DNA of 64,000 nucleotides from Shewanella aestuarii. GTDB lineage: Bacteria > Pseudomonadota > Gammaproteobacteria > Enterobacterales > Shewanellaceae. Position 1 is the stretch's first letter; each line of letters opens with the position of its first letter. The DNA lies in assembly GCF_014647215.1 (NCBI RefSeq), contig NZ_BMOT01000007.1, positions 1 to 64,000 on the forward strand, in the 5' to 3' direction. The notes below the pieces were generated by a model, which did not search any database, was not told where the DNA came from, and saw only the letters and a list, made by a program, of their open reading frames with translations. Below are positions 8,686 to 17,384 of this stretch, in pieces. Both the position numbers and the translations under genes were made by a program.

Positions 8686-9870
8686 GTGAAACATCATGAT
8701 GTAATTATTATCGGCGCGGGTGCTGCAGGGTTAATGTGTGCGGCAACGGCAGGTTATCGTGGTCGTGATGTGCTTGTGCTCGATAATGCTAAGCAAGCTG
8801 GGCGTAAAATTCTGATTAGTGGTGGTGGCCGATGTAACTTCACAAACCAAAAGGTTGAACCCGCTAACTTTATCTGTGGTAACCCTCATTTTGTTAAGTC
8901 TGCATTGGCCCGTTATCGCTCAAGTGACTTTATCGAATTGGTTGAGCGTCATGGTATTGAATATCATGAACGCGAACATGGGCAATTATTCTGTAATGAC
9001 TCCGCAAAAGACATCGTCACTATGTTGATGACCGAATGTGAATGGGCTGGTAATAAGATCCAACTGCGCACTGAAATTACTGCAGTGGCTCAGCAAGAAA
9101 ATGGCCATTTTACACTCATCACCTCAAATGGTGATTTTAGCTGCGAGTCTCTGGTTATCGCCACAGGTGGTTTATCTATGCCCAAACTAGGTGCATCGCC
9201 TTATGGCTATAAAATAGCACAACAATTTGGTTTAAAAGTACTGCCCACTCAGGCTGGGCTAGTTCCATTTACCTGGCATGCAGAGCAAAAAATAAGATTT
9301 GAGCCTTTGTCTGGCATTGCTGTGCCATCAACCATCACCGCAGCTGATGGTACCCAATTTACTGAAGCTTTATTATTTACACACCGTGGATTATCAGGCC
9401 CTGCCGTGTTGCAAATTTCTAATTATTGGCAACCGGGAGAAGCGATTTCAATCAATTTATTACCGGGCGAAAACGCTTTAGAAAAAATTGAACTAGCACT
9501 AAAAAATCACCCTAAACAGAGTTTACGTAATACCCTTAGCCATTGGTTGCCTAAACGGCTAGTAGAAGCATTATTTGAAGAAGTTCAATTAGATAAAGCC
9601 TTAAATCAGCTTGGTCATGGTGAGCGCGAAACTCTGGCTGATGCGTTAAATAACTGGTCAATCATGATGAATGGTACCGAAGGTTATCGCACAGCTGAAG
9701 TCACGTTGGGCGGGGTTGATACTAATGAGTTGTCATCCAAAACCATGCAGGCAAATAACGTAACCGGCTTATTCTTTATTGGTGAAGTGATGGATGTCAG
9801 TGGTTGGCTAGGAGGGTTCAATTTTCAATGGGCATGGGCCTCTGGTGTGGCAGCAGGTTTAGCGGTTTAA
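8686..9870 (+). CDS. BaiN/RdsA-family NAD(P)/FAD-dependent oxidoreductase
   Basis: 394-residue flavoprotein of the HI0933/YhiN family. The FAD dinucleotide motif is IIGAGAAGLMCA near residue 8, followed by KILISGGGRCNFTN (the family signature), an insertion domain, and the C-terminal FAD segment GLFFIGEVMDVSGWLGGFNFQWAWASG. Members are predicted to reduce organic substrates, and some act on bile-acid intermediates in gut bacteria; the substrate here is unknown. The GTG start at 8686 is supported by TGAGG seven bases upstream. Monocistronic between two intergenic gaps. Confidence 0.9.
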   Translation: MKHHDVIIIGAGAAGLMCAATAGYRGRDVLVLDNAKQAGRKILISGGGRCNFTNQKVEPANFICGNPHFVKSALARYRSSDFIELVERHGIEYHEREHGQLFCNDSAKDIVTMLMTECEWAGNKIQLRTEITAVAQQENGHFTLITSNGDFSCESLVIATGGLSMPKLGASPYGYKIAQQFGLKVLPTQAGLVPFTWHAEQKIRFEPLSGIAVPSTITAADGTQFTEALLFTHRGLSGPAVLQISNYWQPGEAISINLLPGENALEKIELALKNHPKQSLRNTLSHWLPKRLVEALFEEVQLDKALNQLGHGERETLADALNNWSIMMNGTEGYRTAEVTLGGVDTNELSSKTMQANNVTGLFFIGEVMDVSGWLGGFNFQWAWASGVAAGLAV

Positions 9871-10047
9871 TTGAAATGATGAAATTAAAACGAAGACTAT
9901 TTGAACTCAACGAAGACAATCTTTTTGTGCAAATTGCTTAATTTGATACCTATTTGGTTAATTTTCTTAGTAAAAAATATGTCTTAAGTTTTCTCACTTA
10001 GCCTACGGTTCTCGTGAGTTAAGGTGAGTTGTTAAAAAGGACTGTGT

Positions 10048-10305
10048 ATGGAAAATATAGCAAAGTCGTTAATGATTGTAGCAATCTTGGCTGCTGTAAG
10101 TGGTTGTTCTACAGTTGTTTGTGATGCCAGAACAGATACCTACACCAATGATTTAGATAAAAACCTCAGTAAACAAGAGTGCGTGAAACAAGTTGATGAC
10201 AGTATTAACGCGCATTTTGATAAACAGGAAAAAGCTGAGCGAGAAGCTTCAGATAAATTATTGCGAGATTCTCTGAATAAGGCTTTAGCCCCAAAAACTC
10301 AATAA
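10048..10305 (+). CDS. small predicted lipoprotein, unknown function
   Basis: 85 residues. The N terminus is a lipoprotein signal with lipobox AAVSGC (Cys20). The mature part has Cys25 and Cys44 and then a charged helical C terminus (KQEKAEREASDKLLRDSLNKAL). GGACTG precedes the ATG. I recognise no domain. It stands alone between the flavoprotein and dcuB, with no shared terminator visible. Probably a short periplasmic membrane-attached protein; a role cannot be inferred. Confidence 0.7.
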   Translation: MENIAKSLMIVAILAAVSGCSTVVCDARTDTYTNDLDKNLSKQECVKQVDDSINAHFDKQEKAEREASDKLLRDSLNKALAPKTQ

Positions 10306-10435
10306 CACACTAGTCATCTGCTTCACAGTTTTAACAATTGGCTCTAATATCATTCGATTGCTTGAGTTGGGTCACTAACGACAAAATACATTGTGATATA
10401 TCTTCCCTAAGCATGATAAATGGGGGAAGAAAGCC

Positions 10436-11752
10436 ATGTTTTATATACATATGCTGCTGTTACTGGCAGTGATTTTTGTTGGAATTCGCCACGGCGGAAT
10501 AGCCTTTGGCTTGCTAGGTGGTTTAGGTGTATCTGTGTTGGCGTTTGTATTTGGCATTGCGCCTGGCACGCCACCTGTAAGCGTTATGCTGATTATTTTG
10601 GCTGTTGTGGCGGCATCTGCAACGTTAGAGGCCACTGGTGGTTTAAAGCTATTGGTTAAATTTGCCGAAAAACTGCTACGTAAACACCCTGAACATATTG
10701 TCTTTCTTGGCCCTCTTTGTACTTACTCACTGACTGTGTTGGTGGGTACTGGTCACTCGGTTTACCCTTTATTACCTGTTATTTATGATGTGTCTTATAA
10801 GAAAGGCATTCGACCTGAGCGCCCATTAGCTATTGCTACTGTGGCATCACAAATGGGTATTACAGCTAGTCCAATTGCTGCAGCGGCGGCAGTTGTGCTG
10901 GCTACCACCGTTGATAATAATCTTGATATTAGCTTAGTCGATGTGTTGATGGTGACCATTCCGTCTACATTGATGGGTTTGCTGGTGGCATGTGTCTGGA
11001 GCTTAACTCGAGGCAAAGATTTGGATAAAGACGAGGAGTTTCAAGCTCGTTTACAAGATCCAGAGTTTCGTGACAGCTTAGTTGATCCTCAAGCTGAAGA
11101 AACACAAACGTTAGCCTCAGAATCAACGGCGAAAAAAGGCTTAACGGTTTTCTTGCTGGGCATTTTTGCGGTGATCATGATTGCAATGTTCAGCAAGCAA
11201 GTGTTACCTGCTGGGGTTAATATGTCGGTGGCGATTCAGTTTATGATGCTGTCAGTTGGTGGCGTGATATTGCTGGCGACACATGTTTCTCCTAAAAAGA
11301 TTGTCACCAGTAATGTATTTACAGCGGGCATGACGGCGGTGATTATTATTTTTGGTATCGCTTGGATGAGTGACACAATTATTGGCCACCACAAAGCGTA
11401 TTTGGTCAGTGCTGTCAGTGATATTGTGAGTGTCTACCCTTGGACGTTTGCCATTGCGATGTTTGTGGTCTCAGTTTTCTTGAAAAGTCAGGCGGCAGTA
11501 TTAACGATTATGTTGCCCTTAGGGTTTTCATTGGGGATCCCAGCTCCTGTGCTTATTGGGGTATTGCCGGCCTGTTATGCATATTTCTTCTTTCCATTTT
11601 ATCCTAGTGATTTAGCGGCAATTAGTTTTGATAGAACAGGTACAACTCATATTGGTAAATATGTTTTGAACCATAGTTTTATTGTGCCAGGATTTATCGG
11701 TGTCGTGACTGCCACTATTTTGGGATATTTTATCTCAATGGCGATAAATTAG
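10436..11752 (+). CDS. dcuB: anaerobic C4-dicarboxylate transporter DcuB
   Basis: 438-residue inner-membrane antiporter exchanging fumarate or other C4-dicarboxylates for succinate during anaerobic respiration. It begins FYIHMLLLLAVIFVG and follows DcuB rather than DcuA in the first third (IILAVVAASATLEATGGL, VGTGHSVYPLLPVIYDV, IRPERPLAIATVASQMGI). About ten to twelve hydrophobic segments are visible with a hydrophilic loop near residues 180-225. GGGGGAAG lies before the ATG. A TTGTGA half-site about 45 bases upstream could bind a CRP/FNR-type regulator, but no full palindrome is present. Terminator at 11779. Confidence 0.92.
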   Translation: MFYIHMLLLLAVIFVGIRHGGIAFGLLGGLGVSVLAFVFGIAPGTPPVSVMLIILAVVAASATLEATGGLKLLVKFAEKLLRKHPEHIVFLGPLCTYSLTVLVGTGHSVYPLLPVIYDVSYKKGIRPERPLAIATVASQMGITASPIAAAAAVVLATTVDNNLDISLVDVLMVTIPSTLMGLLVACVWSLTRGKDLDKDEEFQARLQDPEFRDSLVDPQAEETQTLASESTAKKGLTVFLLGIFAVIMIAMFSKQVLPAGVNMSVAIQFMMLSVGGVILLATHVSPKKIVTSNVFTAGMTAVIIIFGIAWMSDTIIGHHKAYLVSAVSDIVSVYPWTFAIAMFVVSVFLKSQAAVLTIMLPLGFSLGIPAPVLIGVLPACYAYFFFPFYPSDLAAISFDRTGTTHIGKYVLNHSFIVPGFIGVVTATILGYFISMAIN

Positions 11753-11778
11753 GCGTAAGTACAAGTTATTTGAATATT

Positions 11779-11807
11779 TGGCAGCCACTAGGCTGCCATT
11801 TTCTTTT
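11779..11807 (+). terminator. terminator after dcuB
   Basis: Perfect 8-bp stem TGGCAGCC / GGCTGCCA with loop ACTA, then TTTTCTTTT. Confidence 0.85.
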
Positions 11808-11950
11808 ACGGATAAAGTTTTCTTTTGAGATTTTTTTTAACTGGTGTAAATTATCTTGTTTATTACTTGAACAACATAATTGTAAGTTAGTCTTTTTAAA
11901 CAATGTTTCTCATACTAACTTGAAGTATTTCGGCTTAGAGGTAAGTCAAA

Positions 11951-12529
11951 TTGATAAAAAAGTTGTCTGTTATTAGCTTAGCAATTTTATTAAGTGCCTG
12001 TGCATCACAAGCACCTAAAGTAGTGGTTCAACCTCCTAAACCTGTGATTGTGGTTAAGGAAGAGCCAAAATTACCTAAGTGGAGCGAGCCTAACTTATTG
12101 GCGTACCATGATGATTGGTCAGGTACGCCATATCGTTTAGGCGGTATGAGTAAAAATGGCGTAGATTGTTCAGGGTTTGTGTATTTAGCTTACTTGGATA
12201 TTGTTGGTCAAAAGCTGCCTCGCACCGTCAATGCTCAACGTATTTTAGGGAAAGAAGTGCCGCGTAATGAGCTAGAAATTGGCGATTTAGTGTTTTTCAA
12301 AACCACTAAAACGGCTCGTCATGTCGGTATTTATATGGGCGATTCAAAATTCTTACATGCTTCCACTAAAAAAGGCGTCAAAATTTCTAGTCTGGACAAT
12401 GTTTATTGGAAACCACGCTATTGGTTCGCTAAACGACTTAAGTCCCCACAACAATCGGTTGAGTCGTCTATTGCGGCGTTGATTGAGTATGCAGAAGTTG
12501 AACAGCAAGGAATGCTTGCTGCTAACTAG
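11951..12529 (+). CDS. NlpC/P60-family lipoprotein (MepS-like)
   Basis: 192-residue predicted lipoprotein peptidase: signal with lipobox LLSAC (Cys17), a Pro-rich linker, and an NlpC/P60 domain (about residues 50-160). The catalytic cysteine is in GVDCSGFVYLAYLD and the histidine in RHVGIYMGD. Family members such as MepS cut peptide bonds in peptidoglycan stems or crosslinks. The only in-frame start that keeps the signal peptide is TTG at 11951, with AGAGG nine bases upstream; a TTG start may keep expression low. Terminator at 12549. Confidence 0.88.
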   Translation: MIKKLSVISLAILLSACASQAPKVVVQPPKPVIVVKEEPKLPKWSEPNLLAYHDDWSGTPYRLGGMSKNGVDCSGFVYLAYLDIVGQKLPRTVNAQRILGKEVPRNELEIGDLVFFKTTKTARHVGIYMGDSKFLHASTKKGVKISSLDNVYWKPRYWFAKRLKSPQQSVESSIAALIEYAEVEQQGMLAAN

Positions 12530-12548
12530 TTTAATGTATTTTTATCTC

Positions 12549-12579
12549 AGGCTTAAGTTAACCACTTAAGCCTTTTTTT
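12549..12579 (+). terminator. terminator after the NlpC/P60 gene
   Basis: Perfect 9-bp stem AGGCTTAAG / CTTAAGCCT, then a run of T residues. Confidence 0.87.
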
Positions 12580-12821
12580 ATGGTTTTTCAACACTCTGAC
12601 ATAGCATTTGTCGCACTTTATAGTTTGAGGTTTTGGTGTTCTGGCTTGGCTTGTGTGCGAGTTTCATCCTTGTATTTGTTTTAAATCAGTGCACAAATAC
12701 CTAGTCTGACTCGAAATATTTCTATTATTGATTGAAATTAACGAGAGATGAATCAATTCATCATGTTTCGCTTTATGCTACTTTATCGATATTGAATGTA
12801 AGGCAACGGAATAAAAAATAT

Positions 12822-13355
12822 ATGACTAAAGCAAAAATAGGTATTGTGACCGTAAGTGATCGCGCAAGTGCAGGCATTTATGAAGATTTGTCTGGCAAAG
12901 CCATTATTGATGTACTGAACCAATACCTTACTTCACCATGGGAAGCTGTGTATCAAGTTATTCCAGATGAGCAGGATGTGATTGAAGCGACGCTTATTGA
13001 TATGGCTGACAATCAAGGCTGTAGTTTAATTGTAACCACGGGTGGAACAGGCCCTGCAAAGCGTGACGTTACCCCTGAAGCAACAGAGGCTGTTTGTGAC
13101 CGTATGATGCCTGGCTTTGGTGAGCTTATGCGCGCTGAGTCGCTAAAGTTTGTACCAACAGCAATTCTGTCTCGTCAAACCGCAGGGTTACGTGCTGACT
13201 CATTAATTGTAAATTTACCCGGTAAACCTAAGTCGATTCGTGAGTGTTTAGATGCGGTATTCCCGGCCATTCCGTATTGTATTGATTTAATGGACGGACC
13301 ATTTCTAGAGTGCAATGAAGATGTGATTAAGCCTTTTAGACCGAAAGCCAAATAG
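12822..13355 (+). CDS. mog: molybdopterin adenylyltransferase Mog
   Basis: 177-residue cytosolic enzyme that adenylates molybdopterin before molybdate insertion in molybdenum-cofactor synthesis. It starts MTKAKIGIVTVSDRASAGIY and carries the MoaB/Mog signature TTGGTGPAKRDVTPEAT and, near the end, NLPGKPKSIRECLDAVFPAI. An in-frame extension back to 12732 is not family-like; ATG at 12822 has AACGGA upstream and gives the normal length. No other moa or moe gene is adjacent. The 290-bp gap before it shows no riboswitch that I recognise. Confidence 0.93.
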   Translation: MTKAKIGIVTVSDRASAGIYEDLSGKAIIDVLNQYLTSPWEAVYQVIPDEQDVIEATLIDMADNQGCSLIVTTGGTGPAKRDVTPEATEAVCDRMMPGFGELMRAESLKFVPTAILSRQTAGLRADSLIVNLPGKPKSIRECLDAVFPAIPYCIDLMDGPFLECNEDVIKPFRPKAK

Positions 13356-13376
13356 GTTTTAATGGTTACCCTGATT

Positions 13377-13403
13377 AAGCCCTGCATTGTTTGGGCTTTT
13401 TTG
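13377..13403 (+). terminator. terminator after mog
   Basis: Six-bp stem AAGCCC / GGGCTT with a ten-base loop and TTTTTT tail. Confidence 0.75.
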
Positions 13404-13504
13404 GGTTTTAAAAACATGAAATGTATCGGTTATTTTTAAACATATAAATTAACTGAACGAGCAAATTCCAGCTACACTCAATAGTATTATTTGAATTTGA
13501 GCTG

Positions 13505-15082
13505 ATGTGCATGACGTTAAAACGCTTTTCATTATTGCTGTTGTCATCGCTATTGATCAGCGTTGCCTGTTTAGTGATGGCTATTTATTACTTTTTTTAT
13601 CTTCCAGGTATTAACGCTGAAGTTGTAGACCAACAGCAACAAGAATATATTTTACTTAAAGCGGCATTTTCAGCATCGGCTAAAAATTTAACCACCTTAA
13701 GTTTTGATTATGCCGTTTGGGATAGTTTGGTTGAGTTTGTTGCTCAGCCTTCAGATGAATTTATTGAAAATAATTTATTACCTAATGCGTTTGAAGTCGC
13801 TAATGTTGATGCGGTGTTTATCCATAAAGCGGATCAGCAATTGGTTTGGCAATATCTAGATAGCTCGATTACTGAAAGTGCCTCAGTGTTAAGAGGATTT
13901 GTGGAGGGAAAAACCAAAACAAATACAGACACATTGTTGCCTTCATTAGCCGAAATTTCGGCACAAATCGCCTCTACTCGACATGGCTATTATGTCATTG
14001 CCGGGCAGTTATTTTATGTGACTAACACAACTATTTTACCGTCAGAGGGCAAAGGGGAAATTGCTGGCAGTATTACTATGGCCAGATTGGTGGATAAGGA
14101 AATGATAGACGAAATTACCGGCTATTCTATGGTGAAGTTTGCTATTGATAACATGAGTAATTCCACTGCAGATCCCCTGCCTAGCAATGATTTTTTTAGC
14201 CAGGATCAATTAAAAGTGGTAAACGCATCGCACAGTTGGCTGATCCGCAATAAGTTTGATGATCAAGCCGTTGTTATTACAGTTCATCATCGAAAAACAT
14301 CCAGCCCCAAATTAGATGCGGTTTCAGTCGTTTTGTTATTGCTAATTATCACCATGATTGTGACATTTTCAATGATGATGTTGTCGCGATTTTTAATTTC
14401 ACCTTTGATTCATTTCAACAATAATATTAATGACTCTTCAAATGATAATCTGATGACTAAAGTTCCTAGTCAGCACTTTATCGATGAAATAGATAATGTG
14501 TCTAATTCATTTAACCAGTTGCTCATTCGTTTTGCGGAGCAACAAAACTATTTAGAAACCTTAACCGTACAAGACGCGTTAACCGAAATCACTAACCGCC
14601 GAGGATTAGAGGCTTTTGCTGATAATGCGATAACAGCATGGCACCAGCAAGAGTCTGGGTTTAGTGTCATGATGATAGATATTGATCACTTCAAGCTTTA
14701 TAACGACCGACATGATCATCTGGCAGGTGACAAGGCCTTAGTCGATGTTGCCTGTTGTTTAATGGAAACCATGGCTTGTTATAATGCGCTTGTTGCCCGA
14801 TATGGCGGCGAGGAATTTTGTGTCATTGTGCAAGATGATAAAATGGAATCAATCACTCATGTCGCGGAGCGATTAAGAAATGCTGTGGAAAGTTTGCATA
14901 TTAAGCATGATGTAGATGGCACGCTTTGGCTGACCGTCAGTATTGGTGGTGTGGTGGTGCCCAAGCTGTTTGAACATGCTGAGCAGTACCTTTTTCATGA
15001 TGTATTAAAACAAGCGGATAAGCAGCTCTATATAGCGAAAAAAACCGGACGGAATAAAGTGGTGTTGAATGTGTTTAAGTAA
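13505..15082 (+). CDS. CHASE4-GGDEF membrane diguanylate cyclase
   Basis: 525 residues. A transmembrane helix at about 8-29, a periplasmic CHASE4-like sensor (about 30-270, with FDYAVWDSLVEFV), a second helix near 275-300, a short linker and a C-terminal GGDEF domain. The active loop is ARYGGEEF, an allowed GGDEF variant, and the metal Asp lies in MMIDIDHFKLYNDRH, so cyclic-di-GMP synthesis is expected. Where many cyclases have an inhibitory RxxD site just before the loop, this one has CYNA, so classical product inhibition is probably absent. The ligand is unknown. Terminator at 15121. Confidence 0.9.
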   Translation: MCMTLKRFSLLLLSSLLISVACLVMAIYYFFYLPGINAEVVDQQQQEYILLKAAFSASAKNLTTLSFDYAVWDSLVEFVAQPSDEFIENNLLPNAFEVANVDAVFIHKADQQLVWQYLDSSITESASVLRGFVEGKTKTNTDTLLPSLAEISAQIASTRHGYYVIAGQLFYVTNTTILPSEGKGEIAGSITMARLVDKEMIDEITGYSMVKFAIDNMSNSTADPLPSNDFFSQDQLKVVNASHSWLIRNKFDDQAVVITVHHRKTSSPKLDAVSVVLLLLIITMIVTFSMMMLSRFLISPLIHFNNNINDSSNDNLMTKVPSQHFIDEIDNVSNSFNQLLIRFAEQQNYLETLTVQDALTEITNRRGLEAFADNAITAWHQQESGFSVMMIDIDHFKLYNDRHDHLAGDKALVDVACCLMETMACYNALVARYGGEEFCVIVQDDKMESITHVAERLRNAVESLHIKHDVDGTLWLTVSIGGVVVPKLFEHAEQYLFHDVLKQADKQLYIAKKTGRNKVVLNVFK

Positions 15083-15120
15083 GTTTTTGTTGTCAGTCAG
15101 TGCTAATGCCAGTTACTTTA

Positions 15121-15148
15121 CAACCCCACTTAGGTGGGGTTGTTGTAT
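15121..15148 (+). terminator. terminator after the GGDEF gene
   Basis: Perfect 9-bp stem CAACCCCAC / GTGGGGTTG with loop TTAG; a mixed T-rich tail (TTGTATT). It may serve both strands because a minus-strand gene ends at 15175. Confidence 0.7.
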
Positions 15149-15174
15149 TAAAGATACGATTAATAAAGACTAAA

Positions 15175-15399
15175 TTATAATTGATTAAATTTGCGCTTCA
15201 AATCATAACCGTCATCGGTTACCAGTTGCTCTAATACTTGGATTCTTTCTATTAACGCCTTATTTTGTGCCAATAAATCATCTACACAATGGCTATTATG
15301 TTTCTGCTTGGTTTTGCTGTAATACTTAAACATTTCAACGGCGCTGGTGCCAATAACGATAATGGCCACTAAGGTTATTATTGCTAAATCGCTTTCCAT
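15175..15399 (-). CDS. small PspB-like membrane protein
   Basis: 74 residues: one N-terminal transmembrane helix (about 5-24, LAIITLVAIIVIGTSAVEMF), a basic stretch, then a coiled-coil C terminus ALIERIQVLEQLVTDDGYDL. The layout and the ERIQVLE segment resemble phage-shock protein PspB, which regulates the envelope stress response. No pspA, pspC or pspF is nearby, so it is an orphan relative at best. ORF is preceded by AAGGAGTG on its strand, a good ribosome site. Function not established. Confidence 0.72.
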   Translation of the reverse strand: MESDLAIITLVAIIVIGTSAVEMFKYYSKTKQKHNSHCVDDLLAQNKALIERIQVLEQLVTDDGYDLKRKFNQL

Positions 15400-15499
15400 C
15401 GTGTCACTCCTTAAGTCATTTACTTCTAACTAGATAAACTGCGGCGAGAGAGGGTGAGTTACCACATAGGCTCACACCGCGGCTATAAGTTGAGGTTAT

Positions 15500-16648
15500 C
15501 TATAGTCCAAATACCACTTTTTCACTTTTAAGCATTTTTTCCATGCCCAGCATTAAGCCAATTGAGATCGCTATGGTCATAGTTGATGACACAGCTAGCT
15601 GCAACATAGGGATGTCTTTACCTTTAATAAAGTCCATTAAGGCTTGTTGTTGACCCGATACAGGGATCCACTGCAGCATATCTGGGGCTATGTTGTAGCT
15701 CGCCGCCATAGATAAGGCGATGGGGACAAATAACACCATGGTTAGATAGGATTGTGCTTCTTTAAATGATTTTGCCATAAAAGACACAAATAGCTGTAAG
15801 GTTGATGCGAGTAGAGCTACAGGAATGCCAATGACAAACATCAGTTTCATAAAGTCGGTTGAAATGTTGATGCTAAAGCCCAGTTCCTGCCAAGGCACAA
15901 AGGTGTAAGCAATTTTAGAGATGAGCAATATCAGCACCAAACCCAATAATGCAAACAGGGTTACGGCAATGACTTTGCCAAGCACCAGTTGGCGAGTGCT
16001 AATGGGATGGCTTAGCATTAATGCCAGCGAATTACGTTCGCGCTCACCGGCACTGGTATCAATGGCGAGGTTCATCGCTGAAATAAACACTGAGTAAATC
16101 ATGGTGAAAATCGCAATGCCTAAGATCATACCGCCTTTTGAATCAGGGGTTGATTGGTCTTGCATGTCCACTTTTAATGATTGCATCACCTGTGGGTTAA
16201 TGCCGCGAGCAATTAAGCGTAAACTGCCCATTTCTGAACTGTAAGTTTGTAGTTCTTGCTGAAGACGTCGAATGGATTTTTGTAATTTCTCATCAGAGTT
16301 ATCCGCTAGAATAATCACTTCAGCAGGTTTAGCGTTGGCCATGTTGGCGGCATAGTCTTCTGTAATAGTCAGAGTGATAGCTTTTACATCAGCATCAGGT
16401 TTAGCCGTTAAATCGGCCTGATTAATCCCTTTTCGACTTAAATAACGGACTAAATCTGGAGCATTTTCGGCTTTGTTAATCGTGATGTTTAAGTCTTCAG
16501 GACTGGTTAATTGATTAATGAGCACCATAAACATGCCACACATAATCAAAGGTGTACCTATGGCGTAGTATAAACCAGCCATCACCGAGCGTTTGTCGCG
16601 TGCGGCATCAATGAGTTCTTTGCGCACCATTGCGATGAGTTTATTCAT
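15500..16648 (-). CDS. NatB-like ABC-2 exporter permease
   Basis: 382-residue ABC-2 type membrane subunit. One N-terminal helix (about 25-45) is followed by a large extracytoplasmic domain (about 50-175) and five to six C-terminal helices, the architecture of NatB and other ABC-2 permeases. The conserved cytosolic motif TSAGERERNSLALMLSHPIS precedes the second helix cluster. It overlaps the ATPase gene by one base and starts M N K L I A M V R K E L I D, as NatB proteins do. NatAB pumps sodium in Bacillus, but the substrate here is not shown by sequence. Confidence 0.85.
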   Translation of the reverse strand: MNKLIAMVRKELIDAARDKRSVMAGLYYAIGTPLIMCGMFMVLINQLTSPEDLNITINKAENAPDLVRYLSRKGINQADLTAKPDADVKAITLTITEDYAANMANAKPAEVIILADNSDEKLQKSIRRLQQELQTYSSEMGSLRLIARGINPQVMQSLKVDMQDQSTPDSKGGMILGIAIFTMIYSVFISAMNLAIDTSAGERERNSLALMLSHPISTRQLVLGKVIAVTLFALLGLVLILLISKIAYTFVPWQELGFSINISTDFMKLMFVIGIPVALLASTLQLFVSFMAKSFKEAQSYLTMVLFVPIALSMAASYNIAPDMLQWIPVSGQQQALMDFIKGKDIPMLQLAVSSTMTIAISIGLMLGMEKMLKSEKVVFGL

Positions 16649-17382
16649 TATGCTGCAATCCCTTCGTCAGTTCCGATAAGTTTAATGAAAGCTTCTTCCA
16701 GTGAAGACTCTCCCGTTTGTTGGCAAAGCTCATCAGGGCTGCCAGTGGCGACAACTGAGCCATTGGCCATCACAATCACATGATCACAGAGCGCTGCGAC
16801 TTCTTGCATCACATGACTAGAAAATAATACGCAATGACCACGCGCTTTTAGATCGATTAAGATATCGCGTAATAAACGTGTGCTCATTACATCTAAGCCG
16901 CGAGTGGGCTCATCTAAAATGATGTTGGTTGGCTGGTGGACAATGGCTTGCGCCAGTGCAGTTTTCATTCGTTGTCCCTGCGAAAACCCTTTACAACGAC
17001 GATTGCTGATATCGCTTAAATTTAGCTGTTCAATCACCTTCTCAGTGGCCGCTTTTGCTTCTTTGCGCGACATTCCACTCAGCTCGGCAAAGTAGGTAAT
17101 GTATTCACGTGGCGTGAGGCGTTCATATAAACCAAATGGATCAGGGAATAAGCCTAACTGCTGTTTGGCTTGGATCGGTTTTTCTGCCACATTGATGCCA
17201 TCAACTTCGGCATAACCTTCATCGGGTGTTAATAGGCCGAATAGGGTACGTAAACAGGTGGTTTTACCTGCGCCGTTAGGGCCAAGTAAACCTGTGATAT
17301 GGCCATCTTGGGCGCTAAAGCTAAGTTTGTTTAACGCCTGCACATCACCGATTTTTTTCGATAAATTTGTCACTGAAATCAT
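16648..17382 (-). CDS. NatA-like ABC transporter ATPase
   Basis: 244-residue nucleotide-binding subunit. Walker A is GLLGPNGAGKTT (about residues 31-42), the signature is KGFSQGQRMK (the SQGQ form of NatA-type proteins), Walker B is NIILDEPTRGLD, and the H-loop is LFSSHVMQE. It precedes and overlaps the NatB-like permease gene and follows the secreted hydrolase gene by two bases, so all three minus-strand genes probably form one operon. Confidence 0.9.
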   Translation of the reverse strand: MISVTNLSKKIGDVQALNKLSFSAQDGHITGLLGPNGAGKTTCLRTLFGLLTPDEGYAEVDGINVAEKPIQAKQQLGLFPDPFGLYERLTPREYITYFAELSGMSRKEAKAATEKVIEQLNLSDISNRRCKGFSQGQRMKTALAQAIVHQPTNIILDEPTRGLDVMSTRLLRDILIDLKARGHCVLFSSHVMQEVAALCDHVIVMANGSVVATGSPDELCQQTGESSLEEAFIKLIGTDEGIAA

Positions 17383-17384
17383 GA

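Noticed and set aside
10380-10425. Full CRP or FNR palindrome before dcuB
   Set aside because: Only a TTGTGA half site is seen; the other half does not match.
10420-10659. Alternative frame overlapping the start of dcuB
   Set aside because: Out of frame with the strongly conserved DcuB protein and without a family; a shadow frame.
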